A stretch of DNA of 64,000 nt, from positions 4,575,142-4,639,141 of the forward strand of contig NZ_AP018316.1 of NCBI RefSeq assembly GCF_002368115.1, read 5' to 3'. Position 1 is the stretch's first letter, and each line of letters opens with the position of its first letter. Positions 54,522 through 63,771 of this stretch are shown here, in pieces. This DNA comes from Dolichospermum compactum NIES-806. GTDB lineage: Bacteria; Cyanobacteriota; Cyanobacteriia; Cyanobacteriales; Nostocaceae. A program made the translations under genes and the position numbers. The notes beneath the pieces were generated by a model. The model had not been told where the DNA came from. It saw only the letters and a list, made by a program, of their open reading frames with translations, and did not search any database.

Positions 54522-55132
54522 GACTTTTCCTCCTAATACACAGCAAGTTTAAATTTCAGTTTTTTATCACTCGAAAGCGAATTAACTGATTTTGTTTCAG
54601 TGAAACTTAGTATATAAAACCTTAGCTCCAAAATGAGCATTTCTTTACTAAAGTTTACAGTTGATTTTTTCTGCTTATGAATGAGAATTCACATATACCC
54701 ACAGGTAGGGGAGGGAGTTTTGATGTATGCCTTGAGAGATATGGACTAACGGTAGATGAGAAGCGGATCTTGATCCCCGCAATCAGATTGCCCAGATGCT
54801 TAACATTTCTTATAGAAAACGATCTTATTTCTCATAATTTATCAAGAGGTGATAAAAAATAGCCTGTAGGTAGTTGGTAATTCTGAATTTTCTTCGCTTT
54901 TACCCGTCTCTCTACCCTGAATTATTTGATATTATTAGTTACTAATACATTACGTAAATATTACGGAAGATCAAGGATAATCAGTATGTGTTAAAAAATA
55001 TGTATATTGGTGAATAATCGCCGAAAAAAACTGCATAACAGAGGCAGGGGCAAGGGGCAGAGGGAAAATATTTTCTACTGACAACTAACAACTGACGAAT
55101 AACCAATTACTACTTAACAAAGTTGAAGATAT
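54522..55132. other. Intergenic region
   Basis: About 600 bases. It holds the promoter of the minus-strand membrane protein gene and a low-quality frame at 54677-54862 that I do not believe. AT-rich; filler repeats (ACTGACAACTAACAACTGAC) at 55077-55096. Confidence 0.45.
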
Positions 55133-55237
55133 ATGACAGAATCACAACCATTTAGAATGCCGCCACCTTTACCAAAAGTAAAAGTACAGCCTCCGGTGGC
55201 AAATTTAGAAATGAACTATCAATCGAGAAATGGCTAA
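55133..55237 (+). CDS. Short proline-rich frame, possibly truncated small gene
   Basis: 34 residues, MTESQPFRMPPPLPKVKVQP then PVANLEMNYQSRNG. After the TAA stop the same frame continues TYYYDWRNLSEVVFN to a second stop. The coherent sequence on both sides suggests a small gene of about 52 residues with a nonsense codon (for instance AAA to TAA). I do not recognise it. The next gene encodes a KaiB-domain protein. Confidence 0.35.
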   Translation: MTESQPFRMPPPLPKVKVQPPVANLEMNYQSRNG

Positions 55238-55309
55238 ACATATTATTACGATTGGCGCAATCTCTCCGAGGTCGTGTTTAATTGACAATTAACAATTGAC
55301 AACTGACTA

Positions 55310-56080
55310 ATGACTAAGTTGAATCTAGACAAACTTTCTAAACCCCAGTTGTTCAAGGGTATTGCCTTGTTTACTCCTGGAGGGGATTTGATTTATTGTA
55401 TTGACCCTAGTAAGCAAGGACGATGGCATTTAAATTTATGTGCAGCTTTGCAGGAAATTCTTGATTTACCGGAGCCGCCACATTTTTTGGTGCCTTGTTA
55501 TACTGCAACTATTGATCACTGGTTAAATCCTCGGACGCAACAAGTGCAAATTTTTGCGGAAGCTTATGCGGCGGTGATGAGGCATCAGCCTGTATTGAAT
55601 GCGATTTTTGGGACTGGGGAGTTGGTGTGGCAATCAGCACCTTGGCAGGATGGGTTGTGCGATCGCTTGGTCTTATCAACTTATCGCTCGACATTTCCTC
55701 AGCTTTGGCAAGATCATGATTTAATTGTGCGTTTAGATTTTGCTGATTCTCCCTCGCAATACCAGCCACCAGTTGTCAATAGACAACCAGTGGTACAAAA
55801 TATTCAAGGACCTCCAGGCTTTGTTTTGCGCTTGTTTGTTGCTGGTCATAGTGCGACTACAGAAAAAATTTTACAGAACTTGCACGAATCCTTAGAGCGA
55901 TCGCTAGGATATCCTTATACTCTCAAAGTTATTGATGTCCTCACAAATCCAGAACAGGCAGAAATAGATCAAGTTTCCGCTACTCCTACTTTAGTTAAGG
56001 TTTGGCCTCATCCAATTCGGCGGATGGTTGGTAACTTAGATAACATGGATAAATTATTACAAATGTTAGCAGGACAATAG
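55310..56080 (+). CDS. Protein with C-terminal KaiB-like domain
   Basis: 256 residues. The last 90 residues (FVLRLFVAGHSATTEKILQN, YPYTLKVIDVLTNPEQAEID, VSATPTLVKVWPHPIRRMVG) have the thioredoxin-like KaiB pattern shared by KaiB and the sensor domain of SasA. The N-terminal 160 residues (GIALFTPGGDLIYCIDPSKQ, RWHLNLCAALQEILDLPEPP) are a separate unassigned domain. It may interact with the circadian clock proteins, but it is not KaiB itself. Preceded by filler repeats ending at the start codon. Confidence 0.8.
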   Translation: MTKLNLDKLSKPQLFKGIALFTPGGDLIYCIDPSKQGRWHLNLCAALQEILDLPEPPHFLVPCYTATIDHWLNPRTQQVQIFAEAYAAVMRHQPVLNAIFGTGELVWQSAPWQDGLCDRLVLSTYRSTFPQLWQDHDLIVRLDFADSPSQYQPPVVNRQPVVQNIQGPPGFVLRLFVAGHSATTEKILQNLHESLERSLGYPYTLKVIDVLTNPEQAEIDQVSATPTLVKVWPHPIRRMVGNLDNMDKLLQMLAGQ

Positions 56081-56209
56081 ACAACTGGTGACAAAGAATG
56101 TATAGACTCAAAAAAAGTTATAATTTATCGCTATTTACGAAGTTTGATCTTTAATAGGATTTACGCATTGACAAGATTCCCCAAATATGTGGCGTAAATT
56201 TTATCCCTT

Positions 56210-56273
56210 GTAGGGTGCGTCAGACACGATATTTTGACAAAAAAACAGATTCCCTCTATCTGACGCACCCTAC
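56210..56273. repeat. Perfect inverted repeat GTAGGGTGCGTCAGA
   Basis: 15-base arms at 56210-56224 and 56259-56273 with a 34-base loop. Same family as 19507-19570. Lies in the 300-base spacer before the metallo-hydrolase gene, which otherwise holds nothing recognisable. Confidence 0.9.
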
Positions 56274-56382
56274 TCAATAAGTTATTCCCAAAGCCGAAAA
56301 CGACGCAATTTCCTTCATTCATATCATGGTAAATTAGTGAGCGTGCGTAAGTCCTATTTAATATTAAAAATAAGGAATTTCT

Positions 56383-57141
56383 GTGATTATGAACCTTACT
56401 TGGTTAGATAGTAATAGTTGGTTAATTGAAATTGGTGAACAGCGGATACTAATTGACCCTTGGTTAATTGGTGATTTAACCTTTAATAATTTAGACTGGT
56501 TATTTAAAGGGTCTCGTTCTCAGGATCAGTCAATACCAGATAATATAAACTTAATTTTGCTTTCTCAAGGTTTAGAAGATCATGCACACCCACCCACCCT
56601 AAAGCAGCTTAACAAAAATATTCCAGTTGTCGCTTCCCCCAATGCTGCCAAAGTTGTCAGACAACTGGGTTATCAACAAATAATTAGCCTCAATCATGGC
56701 GAAACCTTTACCTTAAATCAACAAGTAGAAATCAAAGCTTTTCCTGGTTCTCCCATTGGACCCACCCTATTAGAAAACGGCTATCTGCTCAAAGATTTAG
56801 CAAATAATTCCACACTGTATTATGAACCTCATGGCTATCATTCCCCTCAACTCAAAGAAATAGCACCCATTGACGTAGTAATCACTCCAATCATTGATTT
56901 GAGCTTATCCTTACTCGGTCCGATTATTAAAGGAATGAATAGCGCCCTAGAAGTAGCAAAATCCGTAAAACCTCAATTTATCTTCCCTACCGCAGCCGGA
57001 GGGGATATTTTGTTTGAGGGACTATTGGTAAAATTCCTGCAAGAAAAGGGAACTGTGGCAGAATTTCGCACATTGCTAGAGAAAAACAATTTAACAACCC
57101 AGGTAATTGCGCCTAAACCCGGTGAAGAAGTCATAGTTTGA
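56383..57141 (+). CDS. MBL-fold metallo-hydrolase (UlaG-like)
   Basis: 252 residues. Starts with LTWLDSNSWLIEIGEQRILI and DPWL, the pattern of the UlaG/YcjG-like branch; the metal site HxHxDH is reduced to GLEDHAHPPTL here, with later metal residues in EPHGYH. The normal first His is replaced by Gln-Gly (SQGLEDHAH), which is usual for this cyanobacterial subgroup. Cytoplasmic; substrate unknown. Also has ATG one codon later in frame (position 56389). Confidence 0.82.
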   Translation: MIMNLTWLDSNSWLIEIGEQRILIDPWLIGDLTFNNLDWLFKGSRSQDQSIPDNINLILLSQGLEDHAHPPTLKQLNKNIPVVASPNAAKVVRQLGYQQIISLNHGETFTLNQQVEIKAFPGSPIGPTLLENGYLLKDLANNSTLYYEPHGYHSPQLKEIAPIDVVITPIIDLSLSLLGPIIKGMNSALEVAKSVKPQFIFPTAAGGDILFEGLLVKFLQEKGTVAEFRTLLEKNNLTTQVIAPKPGEEVIV

Positions 57142-57245
57142 ATAATTTAAAATCAATGATAGTTTGAGGATGTTATAATCTGCGATTTAAGGGCTTGATG
57201 TAAATATATCTACATCAAGTTTTCTGAATATCTGTGTGATTAACT

Positions 57246-58559
57246 ATGGCAAAAATTCGTGTTTCCCTAGCCTTGAGTATAGCAACCTTAGCCAGTGGTT
57301 TCTTGTTAGCCGCTTGCGAAAATCCCAATCCCCCATCATCTACTGAAAGTAGTACCACTTCCCCAAGCGCTACTAATACAACCAGTGATACTAAAGGATT
57401 GAAAATTGGTAGTTTATTACCCACAACAGGTGACTTAGCTTCCATTGGACAACAAATGGTTGGTTCAGTTCCCTTATTAGTAGACACAGTTAACGCTTGT
57501 GGGGGTGTTAACGGTGAAAAAGTCACTTTAGTACAAGTAGACGACCAAACAGATCCTAAAGCCGGTGCTGCGGGAATGACCAAATTAGCAACCTTAGATA
57601 AGGTAGCTGGTGTAGTCGGTTCTTTTGCTAGTAGCGTTTCCACTGCGGCGGTTTCTGTGGCTGTACCCAATAAAGTCATGCTGATTTCTCCTGGTAGCAC
57701 CAGCCCGGTATTTACCGACAAAGCTAAAAAAGGTGACTTTCAAGGCTTTTGGGCGCGGACTGCGCCTCCTGATACTTACCAAGCATTAGCTTTAGCCCAA
57801 CTTGCTAAGAAAAAAGGTTTTAAAAGAGTTTCCACAGTAGTTATTAACAATGACTATGGCGTGGGTTTTGAAAAAGCATTTGTAGAAACTTTTGAAAAAT
57901 TAGGCGGAACAGTAGTTAATAAAGATAAGCCTGTGCGCTACGATCCTAAAGCCCAAACCTTTGATACAGAAGCAACTGCGGCTTTTGCTGGGAAACCAGA
58001 TGCGGTTTTAGGCGTATTATATGCGGAAACAGGGAGTTTATTTCTCAAAGCTGCTTATCAACAAGGTGTCACGAAAGGCGTACAAATTTTACTCACGGAC
58101 GGCGTAAAATCTTCTACTTTCCCTGACCAAGTTGGCAAAGGTAGTGACGGCAAGTATATTTTATCGGGGGCTATTGGGACAGTTCCTGGTTCTAGTGGTC
58201 CGGGTTTGGAAAACTTTAATAAACTTTGGCAAGAGAAAAAAGGCGGTTCACCTGGAGAATACGCACCTCAATCTTGGGACGCTGCGGCATTGTTGGTATT
58301 AGCCGCCCAAGCTGCTAAGGACAATACAGGGGTTGGTATTTCTAGTAACATTCGGGAAGTTTCTGCTGGTAGTGGTACACCAGTTAGCGATGTTTGTGAA
58401 GGATTGAAGCTACTTAAAGCAGGAAAACAGATTAATTATCAAGGCGCAAGCGGTGATGTAGATGTTGATGCTAATGGTGATGTCATTGGTACTTATGATG
58501 TCTGGACTGTGGGCGATGATGGCAAAATCAAGGTGATTGATAAGGTGAGTCCTAAGTAG
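57246..58559 (+). CDS. ABC transporter substrate-binding lipoprotein (branched-chain amino-acid type)
   Basis: 437 residues. Lipobox LLAAC followed by a Ser/Thr linker, then a type I periplasmic binding fold: LKIGSLLPTTGDLASIGQQM, VDTVNACGGVNGEKVTLVQV, VAGVVGSFASSVSTAAVSVA and VVINNDYGVGFEKAFVETFE. Closest in type to LivJ/NatB-like proteins for amino acids or urea. No permease or ATPase gene is adjacent, so it must work with components encoded elsewhere. Confidence 0.88.
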   Translation: MAKIRVSLALSIATLASGFLLAACENPNPPSSTESSTTSPSATNTTSDTKGLKIGSLLPTTGDLASIGQQMVGSVPLLVDTVNACGGVNGEKVTLVQVDDQTDPKAGAAGMTKLATLDKVAGVVGSFASSVSTAAVSVAVPNKVMLISPGSTSPVFTDKAKKGDFQGFWARTAPPDTYQALALAQLAKKKGFKRVSTVVINNDYGVGFEKAFVETFEKLGGTVVNKDKPVRYDPKAQTFDTEATAAFAGKPDAVLGVLYAETGSLFLKAAYQQGVTKGVQILLTDGVKSSTFPDQVGKGSDGKYILSGAIGTVPGSSGPGLENFNKLWQEKKGGSPGEYAPQSWDAAALLVLAAQAAKDNTGVGISSNIREVSAGSGTPVSDVCEGLKLLKAGKQINYQGASGDVDVDANGDVIGTYDVWTVGDDGKIKVIDKVSPK

Positions 58560-58653
58560 GGGAAGCAGGGAGCAAGGAGCAGGGGAGAAATTTCCTTCTT
58601 CTTCCTTCTTGACTCCTGATAGCGTAGCGTGGCGTTAGCCATACTCCTGGCTT

Positions 58654-59382
58654 CTAAAAACCAGTAAAGTTATAACCGACTCCTAATAAAATTCCCACAT
58701 CAGTCTTATCAAAAAATCCAGCGTTGACGGCGGCTGTGGCGGTTAATCTGCTATTGAGAGGTACGTCCATACCACCAGTGACTAGCAAAGCAGCTTCAGT
58801 GTTAGACTTATCACCTGTTTGAATAGCTGCACCTAGTCCAATATAAGGAGCTATGGGTAAGGGTTCTGTAAATGGATCTGGTGATTTAAAAGCAAAGTCG
58901 TAAGTAATAGGAGCAAGAAATGTTGTATCTGTTCCTAATATTACTGATGGTCTAACTGATAAGGTTTTGGTCAGACCAATTTTACTGATAACAGTGAAAT
59001 TACCATCACTCAAAGCTGAAAAGCTACCAGATGCACCAACATTGAGACCAACACCAATATAGCTACTACCACCACGAGTGGCTCTACCTATGCCAATCGG
59101 ACTTTGTGCTATTTGATTGGATGGTTCTGTTTTTTCGGTAGCTTGTGTAGAACCAGAATTGAGCATAACTGATGAAGTTTCTACAGTTCCTGGTACGGGT
59201 GTGATTGTCCGACTGGCTATTTCTTCTGTAGCAACGGTGGATATTGATGTTTGGTTGGTGGGAAGAACAATTGTTGCTGGTTCGACTGTCTGAGCATTTA
59301 CGGAAAGTCCGCTACCTAAAACTACCAAAGCTGCAAGACTTGGTAAGGCTAAACAAGTTTTACGAAAAATAATATTACTCAT
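58654..59382 (-). CDS. Exported beta-barrel-like protein
   Basis: 242 residues. Signal peptide (FRKTCLALPSLAALVVLGSG, cleavage after VNAQ), a T/S-rich linker, then an alternating glycine-rich barrel (YIGVGLNVGASGSFSALSDG, YIGLGAAIQTGDK, ending GVGYNFTGF with a terminal Phe sorting signal). Similar layout to 18508-19497. The ATG at 59382 is chosen over a GTG at 59388 because the Shine-Dalgarno GAGGAG overlaps that GTG and is correctly spaced only for the ATG. Confidence 0.78.
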   Translation of the reverse strand: MSNIIFRKTCLALPSLAALVVLGSGLSVNAQTVEPATIVLPTNQTSISTVATEEIASRTITPVPGTVETSSVMLNSGSTQATEKTEPSNQIAQSPIGIGRATRGGSSYIGVGLNVGASGSFSALSDGNFTVISKIGLTKTLSVRPSVILGTDTTFLAPITYDFAFKSPDPFTEPLPIAPYIGLGAAIQTGDKSNTEAALLVTGGMDVPLNSRLTATAAVNAGFFDKTDVGILLGVGYNFTGF

Positions 59383-59569
59383 GTTCACTCCTCAATAAAT
59401 TAAGATTGATACCTATCTAGATATCATCTCAAGTTAACAAATTTCGTTAATACTCACCATTTAACACCAAAAATCAAAATTCGGATCTTGATTTTGTTTA
59501 ATTAACTAAGCTGCGTAAAAAATTTACATCAAAAGCCAAGAGAATTTTCCTCCTGACTCCTGTTGTACC

Positions 59570-61156
59570 TTATGAAATATCTAGCAATTGTCTCAAGAGC
59601 ATTTGATCGTCTAGTTTAGCTTTTAAGCGCCCTTTTTCCACATCACGAATCCAGCTTTGGCTTTTTTCCATCAACTTGGCTAGTTCCCTTTGGGAGAGGT
59701 TCATTTTTTTACGTCCTTCTATCACCTCTTCCCCTAGCAAATTACCTGTTTGTTGATGATTGCTTTTTGTTTTAGTGGGGCGACGTTGTTTTTTATCTGA
59801 TTCTGAACGATTTTCCCAATCGGTCGGGAGTTCAAAAGATAAAATGCGTGCATTCAGAAGTAAATTCCATTTACCACGTGGTCCGCTGTCTGTGAGGCGA
59901 TTTTCACCACTACCATCATTAATCCAAAATTCTAACGCTTCCTCTGGATCTTCCGGTATATCTACTAATTTTGCCCACAAAGGCTGAATTTCTGGGGGAT
60001 AGGTAACAGGATCAAATAATGGTTTGATTCCATAATGATTGAGAACTTCTAAATCATTTTCATAGGCTTTAAGTAGGCGTTTCCGTTCTTCCCTGTGTCT
60101 GGAAGCTTGGGTCACTTTTTCCTCGCCATAAGCAACGCGCAGCAAGGTAGGAATAGTGATGCGTTGTTCTCTACCCATTTTTGTTTTAAATAATAACCAA
60201 AGCATAAGTCTAACAGCACCTTCGTGTTGTTGCCACAGACTCATAACTGTGGTGAGTAGAGTTTTGGGAAGACTGCCATATTGATAAAATGTGGTTCGTT
60301 CTTTGCATCCTTGTCTGTTGAAGAAATGTTTAGTCCAAATTCCAGCTTTAATTGTAAATGTCAGTCCCACTAAATATTTACAACCTTGATCATCTTCTTG
60401 AAAATGGTGTTGGGTATCTGTCAAATTCCATAAATAACTATCTTTAATGGAAAAACTGGGAACTCTACCTTGTTGTGGCCAGTCAATAGAAACCATGAGA
60501 GAACAAGTCTGAGAGACGATATTTTTAATTAAACCGAGTTTGGCACTTTTGCTGAGGTCTTTACGTTTTTCTAAGCCCAAATACTGTTCAATTTGTCGTT
60601 CATCAATGGTAAATTCTTCTTCCCAAGGTTGATCTAAGGCTGTAATTTGAGCAGCGAAAATAAGATGGATACAAGCAGCACGGATGTCTAAATAATCAAT
60701 TGTTTGTGAATTATTAGCACGGTTGTTAACTGGAAATAGGTCTTGAAGATGAAAGGAAATTTTTCCTCGTCCTTGATTAACTAAGCGGCTGTAATGTAAA
60801 TTACCATCCTCATCTTTTTCCCATTGTAAAGATGTTCGTTGTGCTAATAAATTACAAGCTTCCCAGATAACAATGGCTGAGGCAAAGGGGTTATTCTTAC
60901 CATTAGAAAATAGATCGGGACTGGTAGCATCTCGTGGTTCAATTTTACATCTCCCTTTTTTGGCGTGTACAGGGATAGGCGCATTTGTGGGACAGGCAAT
61001 TACACATTGTGGTTGTGAATAATAGCCATCACAATTATTACAAAGGGCAGGATCAACCCAATATTCATCATCTTCGATTTTAATTGCACCCGTAGGACAT
61101 AGGGGTCGGCAGTTGTCACATCCCACGCAACTGTGGTTAGGAATTATATGCGGCAT
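59570..61156 (-). CDS. patB: PatB/CnfR transcriptional regulator of nitrogen fixation
   Basis: 528 residues. Master activator of nif-related genes, needed for heterocyst function. N-terminal bacterial ferredoxin domain with CVGCDNCRPLCP and CNNCDGYY ... CVIACP, which should bind two 4Fe-4S clusters and sense oxygen; long middle region; C-terminal helix-turn-helix LSQRELAKLMEKSQSWIRDV. The ATG at 61156 gives MPHIIPNHSCVGCDNCR, the N-terminus and length of Anabaena PatB; an upstream TTG at 61240 is not needed. Divergent from fdxB and cox2. Confidence 0.93.
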   Translation of the reverse strand: MPHIIPNHSCVGCDNCRPLCPTGAIKIEDDEYWVDPALCNNCDGYYSQPQCVIACPTNAPIPVHAKKGRCKIEPRDATSPDLFSNGKNNPFASAIVIWEACNLLAQRTSLQWEKDEDGNLHYSRLVNQGRGKISFHLQDLFPVNNRANNSQTIDYLDIRAACIHLIFAAQITALDQPWEEEFTIDERQIEQYLGLEKRKDLSKSAKLGLIKNIVSQTCSLMVSIDWPQQGRVPSFSIKDSYLWNLTDTQHHFQEDDQGCKYLVGLTFTIKAGIWTKHFFNRQGCKERTTFYQYGSLPKTLLTTVMSLWQQHEGAVRLMLWLLFKTKMGREQRITIPTLLRVAYGEEKVTQASRHREERKRLLKAYENDLEVLNHYGIKPLFDPVTYPPEIQPLWAKLVDIPEDPEEALEFWINDGSGENRLTDSGPRGKWNLLLNARILSFELPTDWENRSESDKKQRRPTKTKSNHQQTGNLLGEEVIEGRKKMNLSQRELAKLMEKSQSWIRDVEKGRLKAKLDDQMLLRQLLDIS

Positions 61157-62057
61157 AGGAAGTGTTCCTACTTTAATCGTTGAGATGTTTGGCTCAAGTC
61201 TCCCCTTAATGTGTCCTTTTGATTCATAACTCGCTACCAAATTACCTCTATAACGAGAAGATATGTTTCTCGCCTGATTAATTACTCATAGGGTGAATGA
61301 AGCCAGATTTTGTAGCTATTTATATTTTGCAAAGTTGGGCTTCATTGCTTCTTCATTAACTATACTTTTCATAAAGATTTCAATAAGATTGTTCAGTATG
61401 AGCTTGGCAGAATTTCTTAATATTTACCTGGATATTTACTGTCATAATGTTTATTTTGGGCTATATAAAATATGTAAAATGTTTTTGAAGAACATCTTAT
61501 AGCCCTAGGTTGGATTGTTCGCGTCAGCCTTACGGAGTAATGGAACAAAACTCAACAAGGTGGCGAAAATGTTGGGTTTCCTTTGTCAACCCAACCTACG
61601 TGATTTAGGATGTGAAGAAAATAGTTCAAAAATAGAGGAAATAATTTTTTTAAGTTTGTATTTACTAATACTGTTAGTAGAATATTTTTATCTAATTAGA
61701 AAATATTTGCAAATAGGAGGTTAATGAAGCTAATAATAATGGGCGCTAATTGATTATTATTCTTATTGAATGGGGTATTTTTAGACGCATTAATTGATAT
61801 TTATTGAGAAAATAACTTTAAACAAAATTCTGGAAACCTTTGATTAATCAGCTTTTTATCCAAGCACACTAGATAAATTTATCAATAAGTAATATCATTT
61901 AATAGTTTAAAATAAGCAAAAATAAATAATATTATTTAGCAAGTCATCAAAATTTGATAAAAAAGTTAACTTTTGTGATTGAAAAAATGAAATATCAGGC
62001 TAGTATGAAGATTAAAGGATTAACTAACATCTAGCTAAAATTGCTGAGGTTTTATTC
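61157..62057. other. patB-fdxB intergenic region
   Basis: About 900 bases, strongly AT-rich. Short frames at 61293-61502 and 61515-61724 are not gene-like. A TTGGGTTTCCTTTGTCAACC repeat with partner at 61505-61515 forms an inverted pair (GGTTGG / CCAACC). Should contain both promoters; a PatB binding site could not be identified by eye. Confidence 0.5.
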
Positions 62058-62351
62058 ATGGCTACATTAACAGGATTGACCTTTGGAGGTACTGCTTGGA
62101 CTCCTAAATTTGCCCAAGAAATAGATAAAGAGAAATGTATCGGTTGTGGCAGATGTATGAAAGTTTGTGGTCATAAAGTTTTGGGCTTAATGCCTTTAAA
62201 CGAAGAAGGTGAATTTGTAGAAGATGAAGATGAGGAAGAAGTAGAACGGAAAGTAATGGTTGTTACTAACCCAGAAAACTGTATTGGGTGTGAAGCTTGT
62301 TCTCGAATTTGTTCTAAGAATTGTTATAGTCATGTAACATTAGACAAATAA
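62058..62351 (+). CDS. fdxB: Nif-associated 4Fe-4S ferredoxin FdxB (ferredoxin III)
   Basis: 97 residues. Two ferredoxin motifs: [14 protein letters not shown] and [16 protein letters not shown], with an acidic linker [15 protein letters not shown] between them. The N-terminus [20 protein letters not shown] is typical of the nif-specific ferredoxin III. Expected electron carrier for nitrogenase in heterocysts. Gene order patB-fdxB-cox2 matches the Anabaena locus. Confidence 0.93.
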   Translation: MATLTGLTFGGTAWTPKFAQEIDKEKCIGCGRCMKVCGHKVLGLMPLNEEGEFVEDEDEEEVERKVMVVTNPENCIGCEACSRICSKNCYSHVTLDK

Positions 62352-62786
62352 CATCTTTGGTAATGTTTAACGGTGTAATGTCCTGCAAAACATTGGTTAT
62401 TTTGGTTAAGTTTATAGGCAAGGTAATTAGAGGGGAATCTTAATATTTACCGTAGTTGGTTAAAAGGTTTGCAGTAAACAGAAACGTAAATCGTAATTTG
62501 CTATCATCTAAAAAATCATACTTGCTAATATTTTTTCTCTTTGTATTTGATTTATGAAAATATCAACTCTCAGATCCTCGATTTCTTCAAGAAGTCGGGG
62601 ATTTTGTGGTTATCAATATGAAAAAATATGGAAGTTTCCCGATTTTTTATTAGTTACAAGTTAGAACAATAATAGTGAAAATCTAAAAGATAATCTTCTC
62701 CTCAGAAAATAATTCTGTGGCTACACAAACAAAGTCTATCTTCACTGGCTATTGTTTTACTACTGTTTACAAAGCAGGTAGCATTC
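62352..62786. promoter_or_regulatory. fdxB-coxB spacer with palindrome
   Basis: 435 bases. A palindrome of the GATCCTCGATTTCTTCAAG family with partner AAGTCGGGGATTTT lies at 62572-62604 and may stop transcription from fdxB. The cox2 promoter, heterocyst-controlled in relatives, must lie between it and 62786. I could not place it. Confidence 0.55.
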
Positions 62787-63722
62787 ATGCAAAAAGTTCC
62801 TGTTTCGCTGTGGACACTGTTAGCTGGGATGATAATTGCCCCTATCAGTATCTGGGTTGGTCAAAATCATCATTTATTACCGGAAGCAGCATCGCAACAA
62901 GCGCCCTTGGTAGATGGTTTTTTCAATATTATGTTGACAATTGCGGTTGCTCTTTTTCTTGTTGTGGAAGGGACAATTCTGCTGTTCCTAGTTATCTATA
63001 GACGACGCAAAGGAGATAACTCCGATGGTACACCTGTAGAAGGTAACTTGAGTTTAGAAATTTTTTGGACAGCAATTCCTACGGTAATTGTGATTGTTTT
63101 AGGTATTTATAGTGTTGATATTTATAACCAAATGGGTGGTTTTGGTGTGGGTAGTCATCCTCACCAAATGTCAGCAGGTGCTATGAATATTAGTCAAACA
63201 GCTAATATTGGCATTGGTGAAAATCCACAAACTAAAAATAAGCCGGCTGATTTGGTTGTAGATGTTAAGGGTATACAGTTTGCGTGGTTATTTAATTATC
63301 CTGTCAGTGGTATTTCTGCTGGAGAATTGCACGTTCCTGTTGGCGCTGATGTGCAATTAAATTTATCCGCAGATGATGTGATTCACTCTTTTTGGGTTCC
63401 CCAATTTCGTCTTAAACAAGATGCTATTCCTGGTGTTCCTACTCAACTACGATTTACAGCTACAAAACCCGGTACTTATCCAGTAGTTTGTGCAGAATTG
63501 TGTGGTGGTTATCACGGTTCAATGCGATCGCAAGTAATCGTCCATGAACAAGCAGATTATGATGCTTGGATGAGTGAAAACCAGATTGCCCAAAAGCAAG
63601 ATATGAATCATGCTGTAGCAGTTAATTTGGAGAATTTATCTCCGTCAGAATTTCTTGACCCCTACATTCACAATTTGGAAGTAACTCCAGCAGATCTTAA
63701 GTCATTAGTTATGAGTCATTAG
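62787..63722 (+). CDS. coxB: Cytochrome c oxidase subunit II (heterocyst Cox2)
   Basis: 311 residues. Two N-terminal membrane helices (LWTLLAGMIIAPISIWVG and FNIMLTIAVALFLVVEGTIL) and a CuA domain with DDVIHSFWVPQF and CAELCGGYHGSM providing the copper ligands (His, two Cys, His, Met). Accepts electrons from cytochrome c or plastocyanin. In heterocysts this oxidase removes oxygen to protect nitrogenase. A GTG-initiated frame in another register at 62717 is spurious. Confidence 0.95.
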   Translation: MQKVPVSLWTLLAGMIIAPISIWVGQNHHLLPEAASQQAPLVDGFFNIMLTIAVALFLVVEGTILLFLVIYRRRKGDNSDGTPVEGNLSLEIFWTAIPTVIVIVLGIYSVDIYNQMGGFGVGSHPHQMSAGAMNISQTANIGIGENPQTKNKPADLVVDVKGIQFAWLFNYPVSGISAGELHVPVGADVQLNLSADDVIHSFWVPQFRLKQDAIPGVPTQLRFTATKPGTYPVVCAELCGGYHGSMRSQVIVHEQADYDAWMSENQIAQKQDMNHAVAVNLENLSPSEFLDPYIHNLEVTPADLKSLVMSH

Positions 63723-63771
63723 TAATTAATAGCTAATAACTGAAAACTGACAAAAGACAACTAACAAAAAT

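Noticed and set aside
54677..54862. 61-residue open frame
   Set aside because: No domain, atypical composition, no convincing ribosome-binding site.
61293..61724. Two 69-residue open frames between patB and fdxB
   Set aside because: Low-complexity translations of AT-rich DNA overlapping a dispersed repeat.
62717..63001. 94-residue frame overlapping coxB
   Set aside because: Out of frame with clear subunit II sequence starting at 62787.
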